Assembly (NCBI GenBank): GCA_016865505.2
Contig: AP025252.1
Coordinates: 6,036,137-6,100,136 of the forward strand
Reading direction: 5' to 3'
From: Bryobacterales bacterium F-183
GTDB lineage: Bacteria; Acidobacteriota; Terriglobia; Bryobacterales; Bryobacteraceae
Length of the DNA: 64,000 bases
Part shown: piece after piece, positions 39,202 through 47,888 of the stretch
Layout: each line of letters begins with the position of its first letter
Position numbering within the stretch: the first letter of the stretch is position 1
Translations under genes and position numbers: made by a program
The notes under the pieces: model-generated
What the model was told of the DNA's origin: nothing
The model's input: the letters and a program-made list of their open reading frames with translations, nothing else
Databases searched by the model: none

Positions 39202-39984
39202 TCAGAACCGCCAATTCAGCGACGCTCCGCCAGGCGCAAACCCGACGTCAGGCTTCGTGAGTTGCTTCCAACCGGACGTCACCCGAACTCCAGGTAAATC
39301 CGGATTATGGTGGCGGCGGTAGATGAACCGCCCCATCATAAAGCCCATAGAACCGCCGGCAAAGATGTCGCTCATCCAATGGCGTCGCGCGCCGACCCGC
39401 GAGACCGCGACCAGACTGGCCAGGCCATAAGCCGCGATCGGCACTGCCTTATGCTGCCGGTACTCGTACGCGAACACCGTCGCCACCGCGAATGCACTTG
39501 CCGAATGCCCGGACGGAAACGCCGTACCCGCTTTCCAAAAGCCAATGTGTTCGTCGCCATCAACAGGCCGCCGCCGGTTCGTGGCCTGCTTGATCGCAAA
39601 CGTCACCACCTGCGCGTGTCCTAGAGCCTCGAGCGCCAGGATGCCCGTTTCGCGCATATGCCGGTTGCCGGAAAACTGGCCGTACAGTAGCGCAGCGCCC
39701 GAAAGTCCCGCGGTGCTGTACCAGGCACCCATCTGCGACGCGCGCCCGCTCCAAATCAGCTGGTCCGAACTATTCGGCAGTCCGCGCGAGGTGAACTTGT
39801 CGGTGGCGATCAACGTCCCGGTGATCGCTGCAAACGGAATCAGGTACTTCTTCACCGCCCGCGAGCTATAGTTGCTCTTTCGTACCGGACTCGTCCAAAT
39901 CGCCGCCTCATTGCGCAAAAACCGCTTGGGCGTTTCCATCACTGAGACGTCCTGCGACACCGCTAGGACAAGGAGCATCCACAC
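39202..39984 (-). CDS. PAP2-superfamily membrane phosphatase
   Basis: A 260-aa PAP2 enzyme with the three phosphatase motifs: KQATNRRRP, PSGH and SRVGARRHWMSD, where the central His is the nucleophile. It dephosphorylates lipid phosphates such as phosphatidate or undecaprenyl diphosphate at the membrane. An N-terminal signal (MWMLLVLAVSQ) and Arg-rich segments precede the spans. It is convergent with the phosphoesterase, and its start is 37 bases from the divergent fabI. Confidence 0.82.
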   Translation of the reverse strand: MWMLLVLAVSQDVSVMETPKRFLRNEAAIWTSPVRKSNYSSRAVKKYLIPFAAITGTLIATDKFTSRGLPNSSDQLIWSGRASQMGAWYSTAGLSGAALLYGQFSGNRHMRETGILALEALGHAQVVTFAIKQATNRRRPVDGDEHIGFWKAGTAFPSGHSASAFAVATVFAYEYRQHKAVPIAAYGLASLVAVSRVGARRHWMSDIFAGGSMGFMMGRFIYRRHHNPDLPGVRVTSGWKQLTKPDVGFAPGGASLNWRF

Positions 39985-40021
39985 GAACTATAGAGTAGTA
40001 CGGCTGTTAGACTGACAGTTT

Positions 40022-40789
40022 ATGGCCAATTTGCTAGCCGACAAGACCGCGGTGATCCTCGGCGTAGTTAACAAGTGGAGTATTGCCTACGCCATCGCCG
40101 CCGCGATGCGCCGCGAAGGTGCTCGTGTCATCCTGACCTGCCAGAACGACCGGTTGAAGAAGACGGTGGACGAACTCGCCGCGGAACTGGGCGCCGCCGA
40201 AGTCCTGATGTGCGACGTCTCGAAGGACGAGGATCTCGCCACGCTCGCCGACGCCCTGGGCAAATACGCCCCCATCGACGCCGTCGTGCATTCCATCGCG
40301 TTCGCCAATAAAGAAGACCTGAGCAACCCGTTTGTCCAGACCTCGCGCGAAGGCTTCCGCATGGCGCACGATGTCAGCGCCTACTCACTGGTGGCCACCG
40401 CTCGCGTCCTCACCCCGCTCATGACCCGCGGCGGCTCGATCACGACCCTCTCCTACCTCGGCGCTGTCCGCGTACTACCCAACTACAACGTCATGGGTGT
40501 AGCCAAGGCAGCGTTAGAGAGCTCTGTCCGCTATCTGGCATATGACCTGGGTGCATCGAACATTCGGGTGAATGCGATTTCGGCCGGAGCCATCAAGACC
40601 GCCTCCGCCCGCGGCATCAAGGACTTCTCCAAGATGCTCGAAACTGTTGAAGGCAAAGCACCTTTGCGCCGCAATACCGATCCTGCCGAGGTCGCCGACA
40701 CAGCCGTATTCCTAGCCTCGGATATGGGGCGCGGGGTGACCGGCAACACGTTATATGTCGACGCAGGCTACCAGATCATGGCGATGTAG
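40022..40789 (+). CDS. fabI: Enoyl-[acyl-carrier-protein] reductase (NADH), FabI
   Basis: A 255-aa short-chain dehydrogenase of the FabI type, the last reductive step of each fatty-acid elongation cycle. Seen: the FabI-type nucleotide loop (ILGVVNKWSIAYAIA, in place of the SDR GxxxGxG), 'HSIAFANKEDL', the catalytic motif with Tyr-x6-Lys in 'YNVMGVAKAALES' preceded by 'LSYLGAVRVLPN', and the ending 'TGNTLYVDAGYQIMAM'. No fab neighbours. The target of triclosan and isoniazid-like inhibitors in other bacteria. Confidence 0.95.
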   Translation: MANLLADKTAVILGVVNKWSIAYAIAAAMRREGARVILTCQNDRLKKTVDELAAELGAAEVLMCDVSKDEDLATLADALGKYAPIDAVVHSIAFANKEDLSNPFVQTSREGFRMAHDVSAYSLVATARVLTPLMTRGGSITTLSYLGAVRVLPNYNVMGVAKAALESSVRYLAYDLGASNIRVNAISAGAIKTASARGIKDFSKMLETVEGKAPLRRNTDPAEVADTAVFLASDMGRGVTGNTLYVDAGYQIMAM

Positions 40790-40821
40790 TCGTAGGGTGT
40801 CGAAATAAGTCAAAAAAAAGT

Positions 40822-40847
40822 TCAAGACCTGCCGCGAAGGCCGATAA
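40822..40847 (+). promoter_or_regulatory. Sigma-28 (FliA)-like promoter
   Basis: TCAA (40822-40825), 14 bases, then GCCGATAA (40840-40847), close to the flagellar TAAA-N15-GCCGATAA consensus. It lies about 65 bases upstream of the small flagellar-rod-like gene at 40913. Confidence 0.55.
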
Positions 40848-40912
40848 GACTGCCAGGGGGAAGTGAATCAGTTCACCAAACCCTGGTTTCTCATTCGGTC
40901 TAGGAGTTTGTC

Positions 40913-41191
40913 ATGAACGGACTTACAGCGTCCTTAGAAGGTCTACAGCGCGCGGAGATGCAGATCGCCGACTCGGCAAAGCGTCTTTCCCGTCTGCCTG
41001 CGGCTTTCAACAACCTCCTCGCCAGCACGGGGAACAACGTCGACTCATCCGCCGCCGTCCCCGTCGACATCGTGGACATCAGCGCCGAAACCATCGTCCT
41101 GGCGACCGCGCGTACCACCGCCCAAGCCAACATCAGCGCGATCCAAACGTACGACCAGGTCCAAGAGGCCGTGGTCAATATGTTCCGCTAA
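40913..41191 (+). CDS. Small flagellar basal-body-rod-like protein
   Basis: A 92-aa protein with no signal. The N-terminal 'LTASLEGLQRAEMQIADSAKRLSRL' looks like the helix that opens FlgB/FlgC/FlgG rod proteins (cf. ALSGLxAxxxxLdvxaxNIAN), and the C-terminal 'VDISAETIVLATARTTAQANISAIQTYDQVQEAV' looks like the closing helix (cf. VDLVxEMVxMIxAQRAYEANxKVIxTADEM). The middle of a normal rod protein is absent. AGGAG is 6 bases before the ATG. No other flagellar genes are in the window. The upstream sigma-28-like promoter agrees with a motility link. Could be a degenerate or specialised rod subunit. Confidence 0.55.
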   Translation: MNGLTASLEGLQRAEMQIADSAKRLSRLPAAFNNLLASTGNNVDSSAAVPVDIVDISAETIVLATARTTAQANISAIQTYDQVQEAVVNMFR

Positions 41192-43095
41192 TTCACGCTC
41201 CACCGAATCGCCACCTTGTAGCGATCGGCACCGCCCTTCGTATCCGTCACCCGAATCGTTGCTCGATACGAGTTCGCATAGTCCGGCCTCGTCGTCAGTT
41301 CAACCGTTCCGCGACCCGCCGCCTTCCGTACCTCGAACAGCTTCAGCGTACCTTCCTGTGGCAGGTTTGTCGCATTGCAGGTGGTCGTAACGTCACGCTC
41401 CGGCCCACCGCTCAACACCTGAATTCCCATCCCCTCGGCGGCCGATATCTGGATGTCCAGAACAGCGTCCACCGTCACCTGGATCTCGCAGCTTCCCTGC
41501 TCCGGAGGAAGCGCTGCCGCAGCACCGCCACTACCACTGCCAGCCAATGACCCGGCAACGGAGGCCGCCGCATTTGCTGCCGCATCAATCGCTGTAGGCG
41601 TCGGGTTCACCACCGGTGCAGCAGGTGCCGCATCGCCCATAAAGCCCAAATAGGGGTTGTACGAGTAGTTCAGATCCACCGGCAAGTTCGCCGGCCAAGT
41701 CAGATTCTTGCTCACCGCATATGCGGGATCGAGCGCCCACTGGCCAGTGTTCAGTACCTTCCCACGGCGTGTCCGCTCGTCGTGCCAGCCCCAAAACGGC
41801 TTCGCTTTATTCGCGCCGTACTTACGACCAAGGAACGACCCCAGAAAATTGCCGTTCCCCCGCGGCCGGTTCCCATACGGCTGGTACACGTACGCCGCAT
41901 CGAACATCTTGGCAAAGTCGCCCTTGCCGGCTCGCGCCCACCAGGACTCTTCGATCGGCAGCAGGTCGTACCCAACATTGCGGGCTACGCCATTGGCCGC
42001 TCGCTCTGCCACGCCTTTGTACACAAACGTCATGCCCGTGCCCTTGTCGTTGAACTCCATACGAGCGGCATTGAACGTCGACGCCTTCCCTGAAGAACCC
42101 AGGATGCCGTGCCCACCTGCTTCGATAAAGATGATCGGCCGGCGCCCTTCGTACAGGTCGATCTTGCCGTCGATGTCGTGGGCGCCTTTCTTCAAGGCAT
42201 CGAGATTCGTGTAGCTGTACACGTTGTTATGCGCTAAGGTCTCCATCACCTCCAGGCGCCCATACTCTGTGCCGTCCTTGCGAACCGTCAGGATGATGCC
42301 TTCGTTGTCGTTCTCATGGCAGGTCCCCACCACGCAGTTGTCCGAATAATCGCGCGGATGGAAAAAGTTGTAGTGCAGGAACCAGTGCGTCGACGTCTCC
42401 ACCCCGGCGTAGTATCCATAAGCCTGCGACGTACCCTGATCCAGGTTCTCCCAATTGTTGTCGCCATCCCAATCGCCGTCGTAGTCAAACCGCGTGGGGA
42501 CGTCCGCCTTAGGCTGCCACCAGGTTTCCTGGGCGATGAATGGCGCGTAGTATTCCGCTAGCTTCCGATACCGGTTGTCGTCCGGCTTCTTTTCGAAGTT
42601 GTGCTTTTCGGCAGGCACACGACTCGGAGCGTCGTTGGTGACTTCAATCTCCACCGTACCCGTTACGCTTCCTGCCTTCGCCTGCAACTGATACTTGCCG
42701 GGCTGCGACGGCGCCGTGTACAGCACCGAGTCCTTCGACACAAACTTCGCCGTCATGCTCTGCATGATCGAGGCAAACATGCCGCTTGCTGTACTTACAA
42801 AGTCGCCGTTATCCGACCCCTGCCAGCGGAACGGCTTCGAGATAAAGCCCGATGCGGGAGCCTGGAACGTTGCTGTCTCACGTAGCCGTCCGGCCTTGCG
42901 ATTGCCATCTTTATCCACGGCATCGCCGTACACCTGGGACTGCACCGCCATCGACTCTCCCGGCCGTACTTTGTTCCCACCTTCCACCTGAAAGCGGACT
43001 TCCGTAATCGTGTTGGATTGCGCCATGGCAACCAGCGCAGCGGCGCTCCAGCAAAGGATCAGTTTCACTCTGTTCCCATTATTGCCACGATCCAT
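41188..43095 (-). CDS. Large secreted protein, possible Vps62/NPP1-like domain
   Basis: A 635-aa exported protein with a signal (VKLILCWSAAALVAMAQ). The N-terminal part is immunoglobulin-like ('SQPGKYQLQAKAGSVTGTVEIEVTN'). The centre is the long 'RYRKLAEYYAPFIAQETWWQPKADVPTRFDYDGDWDGDNNWENL' with 'THWFLHYNFFHPRDYSDN' and 'HENDNEGIILTV', a pattern also found in Vps62-like and NPP1-related proteins. An Ala/Gly-rich linker and a C-terminal strand-rich domain close it. I cannot assign a function. ATG 43095 sits just after the rho terminator; GTG 43068 is the alternative. The end overlaps the small rod-like gene by 4 bases. Confidence 0.5.
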   Translation of the reverse strand: MDRGNNGNRVKLILCWSAAALVAMAQSNTITEVRFQVEGGNKVRPGESMAVQSQVYGDAVDKDGNRKAGRLRETATFQAPASGFISKPFRWQGSDNGDFVSTASGMFASIMQSMTAKFVSKDSVLYTAPSQPGKYQLQAKAGSVTGTVEIEVTNDAPSRVPAEKHNFEKKPDDNRYRKLAEYYAPFIAQETWWQPKADVPTRFDYDGDWDGDNNWENLDQGTSQAYGYYAGVETSTHWFLHYNFFHPRDYSDNCVVGTCHENDNEGIILTVRKDGTEYGRLEVMETLAHNNVYSYTNLDALKKGAHDIDGKIDLYEGRRPIIFIEAGGHGILGSSGKASTFNAARMEFNDKGTGMTFVYKGVAERAANGVARNVGYDLLPIEESWWARAGKGDFAKMFDAAYVYQPYGNRPRGNGNFLGSFLGRKYGANKAKPFWGWHDERTRRGKVLNTGQWALDPAYAVSKNLTWPANLPVDLNYSYNPYLGFMGDAAPAAPVVNPTPTAIDAAANAAASVAGSLAGSGSGGAAAALPPEQGSCEIQVTVDAVLDIQISAAEGMGIQVLSGGPERDVTTTCNATNLPQEGTLKLFEVRKAAGRGTVELTTRPDYANSYRATIRVTDTKGGADRYKVAIRWSVN

Positions 43096-43098
43096 ACG

Positions 43099-43130
43099 AA
43101 AAAGACCCGAAGCTTTTGGCTCCGGGTCTT
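43099..43130 (-). terminator. rho transcription terminator
   Basis: AAGACCCGAAGC (43102-43113) pairs with GCTCCGGGTCTT (43119-43130) with one G-U pair around a TTTTG loop; on the minus strand it is followed by TTTTT-like T's. It lies 35 bases beyond the rho stop. Confidence 0.8.
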
Positions 43131-43164
43131 GTGTCTTTTGGTCGATCTGGTGTCGGCTTGCGGA

Positions 43165-45144
43165 TCAGCCGCTCATCGACGACAGGAAGTCGCCGTTGGA
43201 CCGCGTACGCGACAACTTGTCGAGCAGCAGTTCCATGGATTCCACTGGCGACAGCGGATTCAGGACCTTGCGCAGCACCCACACGCGATTCAATTCTTCG
43301 CGCGTCAGCAGCAGCTCTTCCTTACGCGTACCGGACTTGGTGATGTCCACGGCCGGGAACACGCGCTTATCCATCAGCTTGCGATCCAGATGGATTTCCA
43401 TGTTGCCGGTACCTTTGAATTCTTCAAAGATCACGTCGTCCATGCGGCTGCCGGTATCGATCAGCGCCGACGCAATGATGGTGAGCGACCCGCCCTCTTC
43501 GAGGTTGCGGGCCGCGCCAAAGAAGCGCTTGGGGCGCTGCAGCGCGTTCGAATCCACACCGCCCGACAGTACCTTGCCCGACGGCGGCACCACCGTGTTG
43601 TACGCACGAGCCAGACGCGTAATCGAGTCGAGCAGAATTACCACGTCCTTGCGATGCTCGACAAGGCGCTTGGCCTTTTCGATCACCATTTCGGCAACCT
43701 GCACGTGGCGCGACGCCGGTTCGTCAAACGTCGAGCTGATCACTTCGCCGCGCACACTGCGCTGCATATCCGTGACTTCTTCCGGACGTTCGTCGATCAG
43801 CAGGACAATCAGTACGACCTCAGGATGATTCGTCGTCACCGAGTTCGCGATGTTCTGCAGCAGCATCGTCTTACCGGTACGCGGCGGCGCGACGATCAGG
43901 CCGCGCTGGCCTTTACCGATGGGCGTGATCAGGTCGAGCACGCGTCCGCTGTAGTTGTCCTTGGTCGTCTCCATCTTCAGGCGGTTGGCCGGATAGAGAG
44001 GCGTCAGGTTATCGAAGAAGATTTTGTTGCGGGCTTCTTCGGGCGTCTCAAGGTTGATCGCGTCCACCTTGATGAGTGCGAAGTAGCGCTCGCCTTCTTT
44101 CGGAGGCCGGATCTGACCGCTGACCGTATCGCCGGTGCGAAGGTCAAAGCGGCGGATCTGTGACGGCGACACATACACGTCGTCCGGACCCGGCAAATAG
44201 TTGTACTCAGGAGCGCGCAGGAAGCCGAAGCCGTCCGGCAGGCATTCCAGCACACCTTGCGAGAAGATCAGACCGCTCTTCTCCGCCTGGCTCTGCAGGA
44301 TCTTAAAGATCAATTCCTGCTTGCGCAAGCCGGCCGCACCCTGCACGCCCATATCCTTGGCGAGCTGGTTGAGGTTCTCGATGCGCATGTCCTTGAGGTC
44401 GGCAAGGTTGAGCATGCTCTTGCCACCCTGCTGCTGGATCGCGGCGCGAGCGCGCATTTCGCCAGGTAGCATTTCCGGTTCGCCATTGGGGCCGGTCGTC
44501 GGCGCGCCATTCGGGCGCTGCTGTTGGACGGCCGCAGGCTGTTGCTGAGCGGCAGGCCGCTGTTGCGGCTGCTGCTGTTGTCCACCTTGCTGCCCTTGCG
44601 GCGGGCGCTGGCCTGCATTCGCCACTACAGGACGAGCCACTACAGGCTGGCCCTGCGGCTTCGGAGGATTGGCGGCTGCACCTGAGGAAGCAGCGGCGGG
44701 CTGTTGTGACGCACCCGGCGCGGCGGCATGAGGAGCAGCAGCAGCAGGCGTCGCCGCCTGAGCAGGAGCCGGAGGCGCAGGTGGCGGAGCGACTGGCTCA
44801 GCAGCGGCAGCAGGAGCGGGAGGCTCCGCAGCAGCCGGAGCAGCAGGAGCCGCTTCCGTACTCGCAGCATCACTCGAAGGCGACGCAGAGGCGGAACCGC
44901 TACTGCTCAACGCCGACGATGACGAGGAAGATGATTTTCTGGTCTTGGGCTTCGAGGTAGCGGCGGTGTTGCTGGATGCCGCGGAAGCCGTACTGTTGGT
45001 GGGAGGAGCCGCCGCTTCGGCAGCAGCGTTCGATTCGCCGCTGTCCGGTCCGGGTTGCGACGCCCCGGCATTCACGGCGGGAGCCGTTGCCGAAGGTTGC
45101 GCTCCTAATGTTGGGTTTGGTTTGTTTTCCAGATCGTTTGCCAA
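43165..45144 (-). CDS. rho: Transcription termination factor Rho with a long disordered N-terminal extension
   Basis: A 659-aa Rho helicase. The first ~240 residues are Ala/Pro/Ser/Gln-rich and almost surely disordered, then the Rho_N helix-extension ([26 protein letters not shown], about residue 245), the cold-shock-like RNA-binding domain ('[29 protein letters not shown]'), Walker A '[12 protein letters not shown]', Walker B '[16 protein letters not shown]', and the R/Q loops near '[12 protein letters not shown]' and 'GKVLSGGVD'. E. coli Rho is 419 aa, so the extension accounts for the size. TTG 45144 has GAGG upstream and overlaps the 3' end of engB by 40 bases. Confidence 0.92.
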   Translation of the reverse strand: MANDLENKPNPTLGAQPSATAPAVNAGASQPGPDSGESNAAAEAAAPPTNSTASAASSNTAATSKPKTRKSSSSSSSALSSSGSASASPSSDAASTEAAPAAPAAAEPPAPAAAAEPVAPPPAPPAPAQAATPAAAAPHAAAPGASQQPAAASSGAAANPPKPQGQPVVARPVVANAGQRPPQGQQGGQQQQPQQRPAAQQQPAAVQQQRPNGAPTTGPNGEPEMLPGEMRARAAIQQQGGKSMLNLADLKDMRIENLNQLAKDMGVQGAAGLRKQELIFKILQSQAEKSGLIFSQGVLECLPDGFGFLRAPEYNYLPGPDDVYVSPSQIRRFDLRTGDTVSGQIRPPKEGERYFALIKVDAINLETPEEARNKIFFDNLTPLYPANRLKMETTKDNYSGRVLDLITPIGKGQRGLIVAPPRTGKTMLLQNIANSVTTNHPEVVLIVLLIDERPEEVTDMQRSVRGEVISSTFDEPASRHVQVAEMVIEKAKRLVEHRKDVVILLDSITRLARAYNTVVPPSGKVLSGGVDSNALQRPKRFFGAARNLEEGGSLTIIASALIDTGSRMDDVIFEEFKGTGNMEIHLDRKLMDKRVFPAVDITKSGTRKEELLLTREELNRVWVLRKVLNPLSPVESMELLLDKLSRTRSNGDFLSSMSG

Positions 45145-45701
45145 AGTTCCCTCACTCCCCGGCCCGAAGGGGCCGAGACTGGAAAGATTTCGCCGCCGGA
45201 TTCGTTGCGGATGGCGGCGAGTCCGCGCTGACGTTCGCTTTGTGAAAGCTTGTCGATTTTGGTAACCGCCACGATGTACGGGCGGCCGTAGTGTTCCAAC
45301 CAGTTCTTCAGTTCGCGGTCTTTGTCCATCCAGCCGCGCCGCGCATCCAGCAGCACGACACACAGCCGGAGTTGATGACGCAGGCTCAGATACTGCTCAA
45401 TCAGGACATGCCAGTCCCGGACAATCTGCACGGGTACCTTCGCATAACCATAGCCGGGCAGGTCGACGAACATTAGATCGTCACCAACCTGGAAAAAGTT
45501 AATGAGTTGGGTCCGCCCAGGGGTGGAACTGGTGAACGCGATCTTTCCATTTCCCGCCAAAGCGTTCAGCAAGGTCGACTTACCGACGTTGCTGCGCCCC
45601 AGGAAGGCGATTTCCGCCATCCCGTCATACTGCCGCCCAGTCGGAAACTGTTCCGGCTTTGCCGCGCTCGTAATGAATTGGGCTTCGAGCTTATGTACCA
45701 T
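45105..45701 (-). CDS. engB: Ribosome-biogenesis GTPase EngB/YsxC
   Basis: A 198-aa TRAFAC GTPase needed for large-subunit assembly. G1 is GRSNVGKST, the switch region is '[13 protein letters not shown]' (G2/T), G3 is DLPGYGYA, G4 is TKIDKL, and G5 is 'VSAPSGRG'. All are intact. It is immediately upstream of rho and overlaps its start, so the two share a transcript. Confidence 0.93.
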   Translation of the reverse strand: MVHKLEAQFITSAAKPEQFPTGRQYDGMAEIAFLGRSNVGKSTLLNALAGNGKIAFTSSTPGRTQLINFFQVGDDLMFVDLPGYGYAKVPVQIVRDWHVLIEQYLSLRHQLRLCVVLLDARRGWMDKDRELKNWLEHYGRPYIVAVTKIDKLSQSERQRGLAAIRNESGGEIFPVSAPSGRGVRELWQTIWKTNQTQH

Positions 45702-45832
45702 CTACCGCTTAGGGTGCCTGTCTGGGATGTCCGGGAAAAGAAAGAAAAGTCGGGAAACGTCGAAGGACTGAACTCGGAAGGAGGACGTCAGCGTTCCGCC
45801 TTCTACGTAACAGTGTAACTCAGAAAGATCCT

Positions 45833-46190
45833 TGGTGGAGGCGGTGGGAATTGAACCCACGTCCGAAACTACCCGCCTTGAAAAGAACTACGTGCGTTTC
45901 CGGTTCTAAAGTCTCGGCTGGCCCCTATAGTACCGGCAAGAAAAAGACCAGCCATACCCGATTGTTTTCAGCCTATCTCTACGGGCGGAAGAGAGTCAGC
46001 CAATCCTGTCATATGACGCACAACCCGCTACCATACAAGCCTGGCGGCGGAGGCGGCTACCTAGTAATTAGGCAGCGTATGCAAACTGCGTGTTGTTGGC
46101 AGTTATTGTTTTCCAGTCGTTTTACGGGAGCCTGGAACCCGGCACGCCTTCTCAAAACGGACGCAATCCCGTCGAAACCGGTGCGCCCCC
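45833..46190 (-). ncRNA. ssrA: tmRNA (ssrA)
   Basis: The 5' end GGGGGCG (46190-46184) pairs with CGCCTCC near the 3' end (45843-45837), with a G3-U wobble that marks an alanylatable tRNA-like half, and is followed by ACCA (45836-45833). The 5' CGGTTTCGACGGG and 3' GGACGTGGGTTCAATTCCCAC are the standard tmRNA ends. The tag reading frame is at 46100-46068: GCC AAC AAC ACG CAG TTT GCA TAC GCT GCC TAA, that is ANNTQFAYAA. Total 358 nt. Rescues stalled ribosomes with SmpB, whose gene is not in the window. Any protein-coding frame here is spurious. Confidence 0.96.
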
Positions 46191-46249
46191 AAAATCGTTA
46201 CAACACGAACACCTATAAGATAGCACCCGGGGCAAAATGGTTCCCAAAA

Positions 46250-46282
46250 TAATGAAGGCGGCGTGTGTCCCCACGCGCCGCC
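46250..46282 (-). terminator. Terminator after the beta-barrel gene
   Basis: GGCGGCGTGTG (46257-46267) pairs with CACGCGCCGCC (46272-46282) with one G-U pair. On the minus strand TTCATTATTTT follows. It lies between the barrel gene and the tmRNA. Confidence 0.7.
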
Positions 46283-46316
46283 CTTCTCTCCAGCCGCTGT
46301 TGACTCTTTCTCTCAG

Positions 46317-46943
46317 TTACCAGCGGAGGCCGAAGCTCACAGGAATGTAGTCGAGATAGCGATCGTTGCCGCGGAAGATACGGTGGTACCGCGCTTCGGC
46401 GAACACCTTGGCCTTCCACTTGGTACCGACCGCAAAGCCGATACCGCCATTGATGCCAGGCTTGGTCAGGCTCGACGACGACAGCACCTGGGTCGCAGGC
46501 ACTACCGCATTGTAAAAGCCGAAGAACGGATCGAACACCGGCACCACCGCCGACGATGGCGCAGTGAACTGCTGGCGCGTATGGTACACACCGCCGCCGC
46601 CAATCAGATAGACGTCGGCGTAGCGGCCAGGGCTCAAGTGCACAATCGGATTCAAGGTCGCGGAAAAGATGCCCACGTTGCCATCCGGCACACCGAATGT
46701 CTGCGTGGTTGTGCTGTTCATGCCAAAACGGTTGTAGCCAACGTCGACGACGCCGCCCACCCATTTGTTAAAGTTCACGCCGGCATTGCCGGTAACGTTC
46801 CAACCGCGGTCGACGCGGGACCCCACCGATCCGCGGGGTTCTGTAAACCCGCCGCCTACGCCAAATGTAAATCTGGATTCCTGCGCCATAGCTGACAACG
46901 CCAGTACGGCCGTCAGGCAAATGCCCTTGGCAATTTGTTTCAT
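46317..46943 (-). CDS. Outer-membrane beta-barrel protein (OmpA/OmpX-like)
   Basis: A 208-aa barrel with a Sec signal (MKQIAKGICLTAVLALSAMAQE). The mature part alternates as in eight-strand barrels: 'FTFGVGGGFTEPRGSV', 'WNVTGNAGVNFNKWVGGVVDVGYNRFG', 'GNVGIFSATLNPIVHLSPGRYADVYLIGGGGVYHTRQ', 'GINGGIGFAVGTKWKAKVFAEARYHRIF', ending 'YIPVSFGLRW' with a terminal aromatic. It resembles outer-membrane protein beta-barrel domain families (OprF/OmpX type). A GAGGAGAAG ribosome site precedes the ATG. A sigma-54-like site lies about 96 bases upstream. Confidence 0.8.
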   Translation of the reverse strand: MKQIAKGICLTAVLALSAMAQESRFTFGVGGGFTEPRGSVGSRVDRGWNVTGNAGVNFNKWVGGVVDVGYNRFGMNSTTTQTFGVPDGNVGIFSATLNPIVHLSPGRYADVYLIGGGGVYHTRQQFTAPSSAVVPVFDPFFGFYNAVVPATQVLSSSSLTKPGINGGIGFAVGTKWKAKVFAEARYHRIFRGNDRYLDYIPVSFGLRW

Positions 46944-47038
46944 TGCGATACTTCTCCTCTTTTTGCTTTTGCAAATATCTACTGAAGCGCCGCGATTCCT
47001 TGGTCGAATCCGGATCGCGCATCAATGCATTACTGCTT

Positions 47039-47054
47039 TGCAAAAAGAGTTCCA
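47039..47054 (-). promoter_or_regulatory. Possible sigma-54 promoter of the beta-barrel gene
   Basis: Reading the minus strand: TGGAAC (47054-47049), TCTTT, TTGCA (47043-47039). The -24 GG and -12 GC are separated by ten bases, the sigma-54 spacing, and only one base of the TGGCAC half differs. A match this loose could be chance in 64 kb. Confidence 0.35.
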
Positions 47055-47197
47055 TTTGACATTGGAAGCCGTTCTAGAGGGCGAACTGCGTCAGAACGTT
47101 TCGAACCGTAACAAAAGGTCGACACCCTTCCGACATACCTGTTTTTTCGGCCAAATTCCGTAACATTCGCCTACCGCTGCGGGTCGACTTGGTGATG

Positions 47198-47223
47198 GCG
47201 TGGCTCAACCAAAATGGCCACGC
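47198..47223 (+). repeat. Inverted repeat in the 5' leader of the stress-protein gene
   Basis: GCGTGGC (47198-47204) is matched by GCCACGC (47217-47223) around a 12-base loop, 26 bases before the start codon at 47250. It may be an operator or an RNA hairpin. The rest of the 306-base gap 46944-47249 holds no gene that I see. Confidence 0.4.
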
Positions 47224-47249
47224 ACGAGATTCGAAACAGGAGAACAATC

Positions 47250-47816
47250 ATGGCAAAAAACATTTCGGTATATGGGATCTTTCGCACTCGCGCCGGTATC
47301 GATCGCGCGGTGCTGGACCTGCAACGCGACGGATTCCGTCATCAGGACGTATCGATTCTTTTGCACGAAAACGTCGGCAATAAGGATCTGGTCGCTGAGA
47401 AGAACACCAAGAGTCCTGAAGGCGCAGTAGCAGGCGGTACGGCCGGCGCTGTGGTTGGCGGCACTCTCGGCTGGCTGGCGGGCATTGGCGCGCTGGCGAT
47501 CCCAGGCGTTGGTCCGTTCCTCGCCGCAGGGCCGATCATGGCTGCTCTTGCAGGTCTTGGCGCCGGCGCAACGGTAGGCGGCTTCTCGGGCGGCCTCATC
47601 GGTATGGGCCTTCCGGAGTTTGAAGCCAAGCGCTACGAAGGCCGCGTACGCGAAGGCGGCAGCCTTCTCTCCGTCCATTGCGACGATTCGGATTGGGCCG
47701 ATCGTGCAGAAGCGATCCTGAAAGGTGCGGGCGCCGATGACATCACCCGCGCGGGCGAAGCCTCAGCCGATTACGACAAGACGGACCGTCCCCGTTCCTA
47801 CGCCGCCCGCACCTAG
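47250..47816 (+). CDS. General-stress-like protein with a glycine-zipper-like membrane segment
   Basis: A 188-aa protein of the YflT/DUF1269-like general stress type. The N-terminus 'NISVYGIFRTRAGIDRAVLDLQRDGFRHQDVSILL' is a ferredoxin-like fold with a small-stress motif. Then comes a Gly/Ala-rich stretch 'GAVAGGTAGAVVGGTLGWLAGIGALAIPGVGPFLAAGPIMAALAGLGAGATVGG' of about 50 residues, likely a pair of membrane-associated helices. A C-terminal domain (ESLLSVHCDDSDW-like) follows. AGGAG is 9 bases before the ATG at 47250. A terminator follows. It resembles proteins that protect membranes under stress, but no assay is known. Confidence 0.7.
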   Translation: MAKNISVYGIFRTRAGIDRAVLDLQRDGFRHQDVSILLHENVGNKDLVAEKNTKSPEGAVAGGTAGAVVGGTLGWLAGIGALAIPGVGPFLAAGPIMAALAGLGAGATVGGFSGGLIGMGLPEFEAKRYEGRVREGGSLLSVHCDDSDWADRAEAILKGAGADDITRAGEASADYDKTDRPRSYAART

Positions 47817-47840
47817 CAAAGCAGCGTTGCAGGCAAAAAG

Positions 47841-47870
47841 AAAGGCCGCTCGCAAAGAGCGGCCTTTTTC
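47841..47870. terminator. Strong bidirectional terminator
   Basis: AAAGGCCGCTC (47841-47851) pairs with GAGCGGCCTTT (47857-47867) around CGCAAA-type loop, followed by TTTTTC. The reverse strand also ends in a T run. It separates the stress gene (+) from the sigma-factor gene (-). Confidence 0.85.
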
Positions 47871-47888
47871 ATTTACTTTCTAACCCAA

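Noticed and set aside
45851-46252. 133-aa frame in the tmRNA region
   Set aside because: It lies over tmRNA sequence, whose ends and tag are clear.
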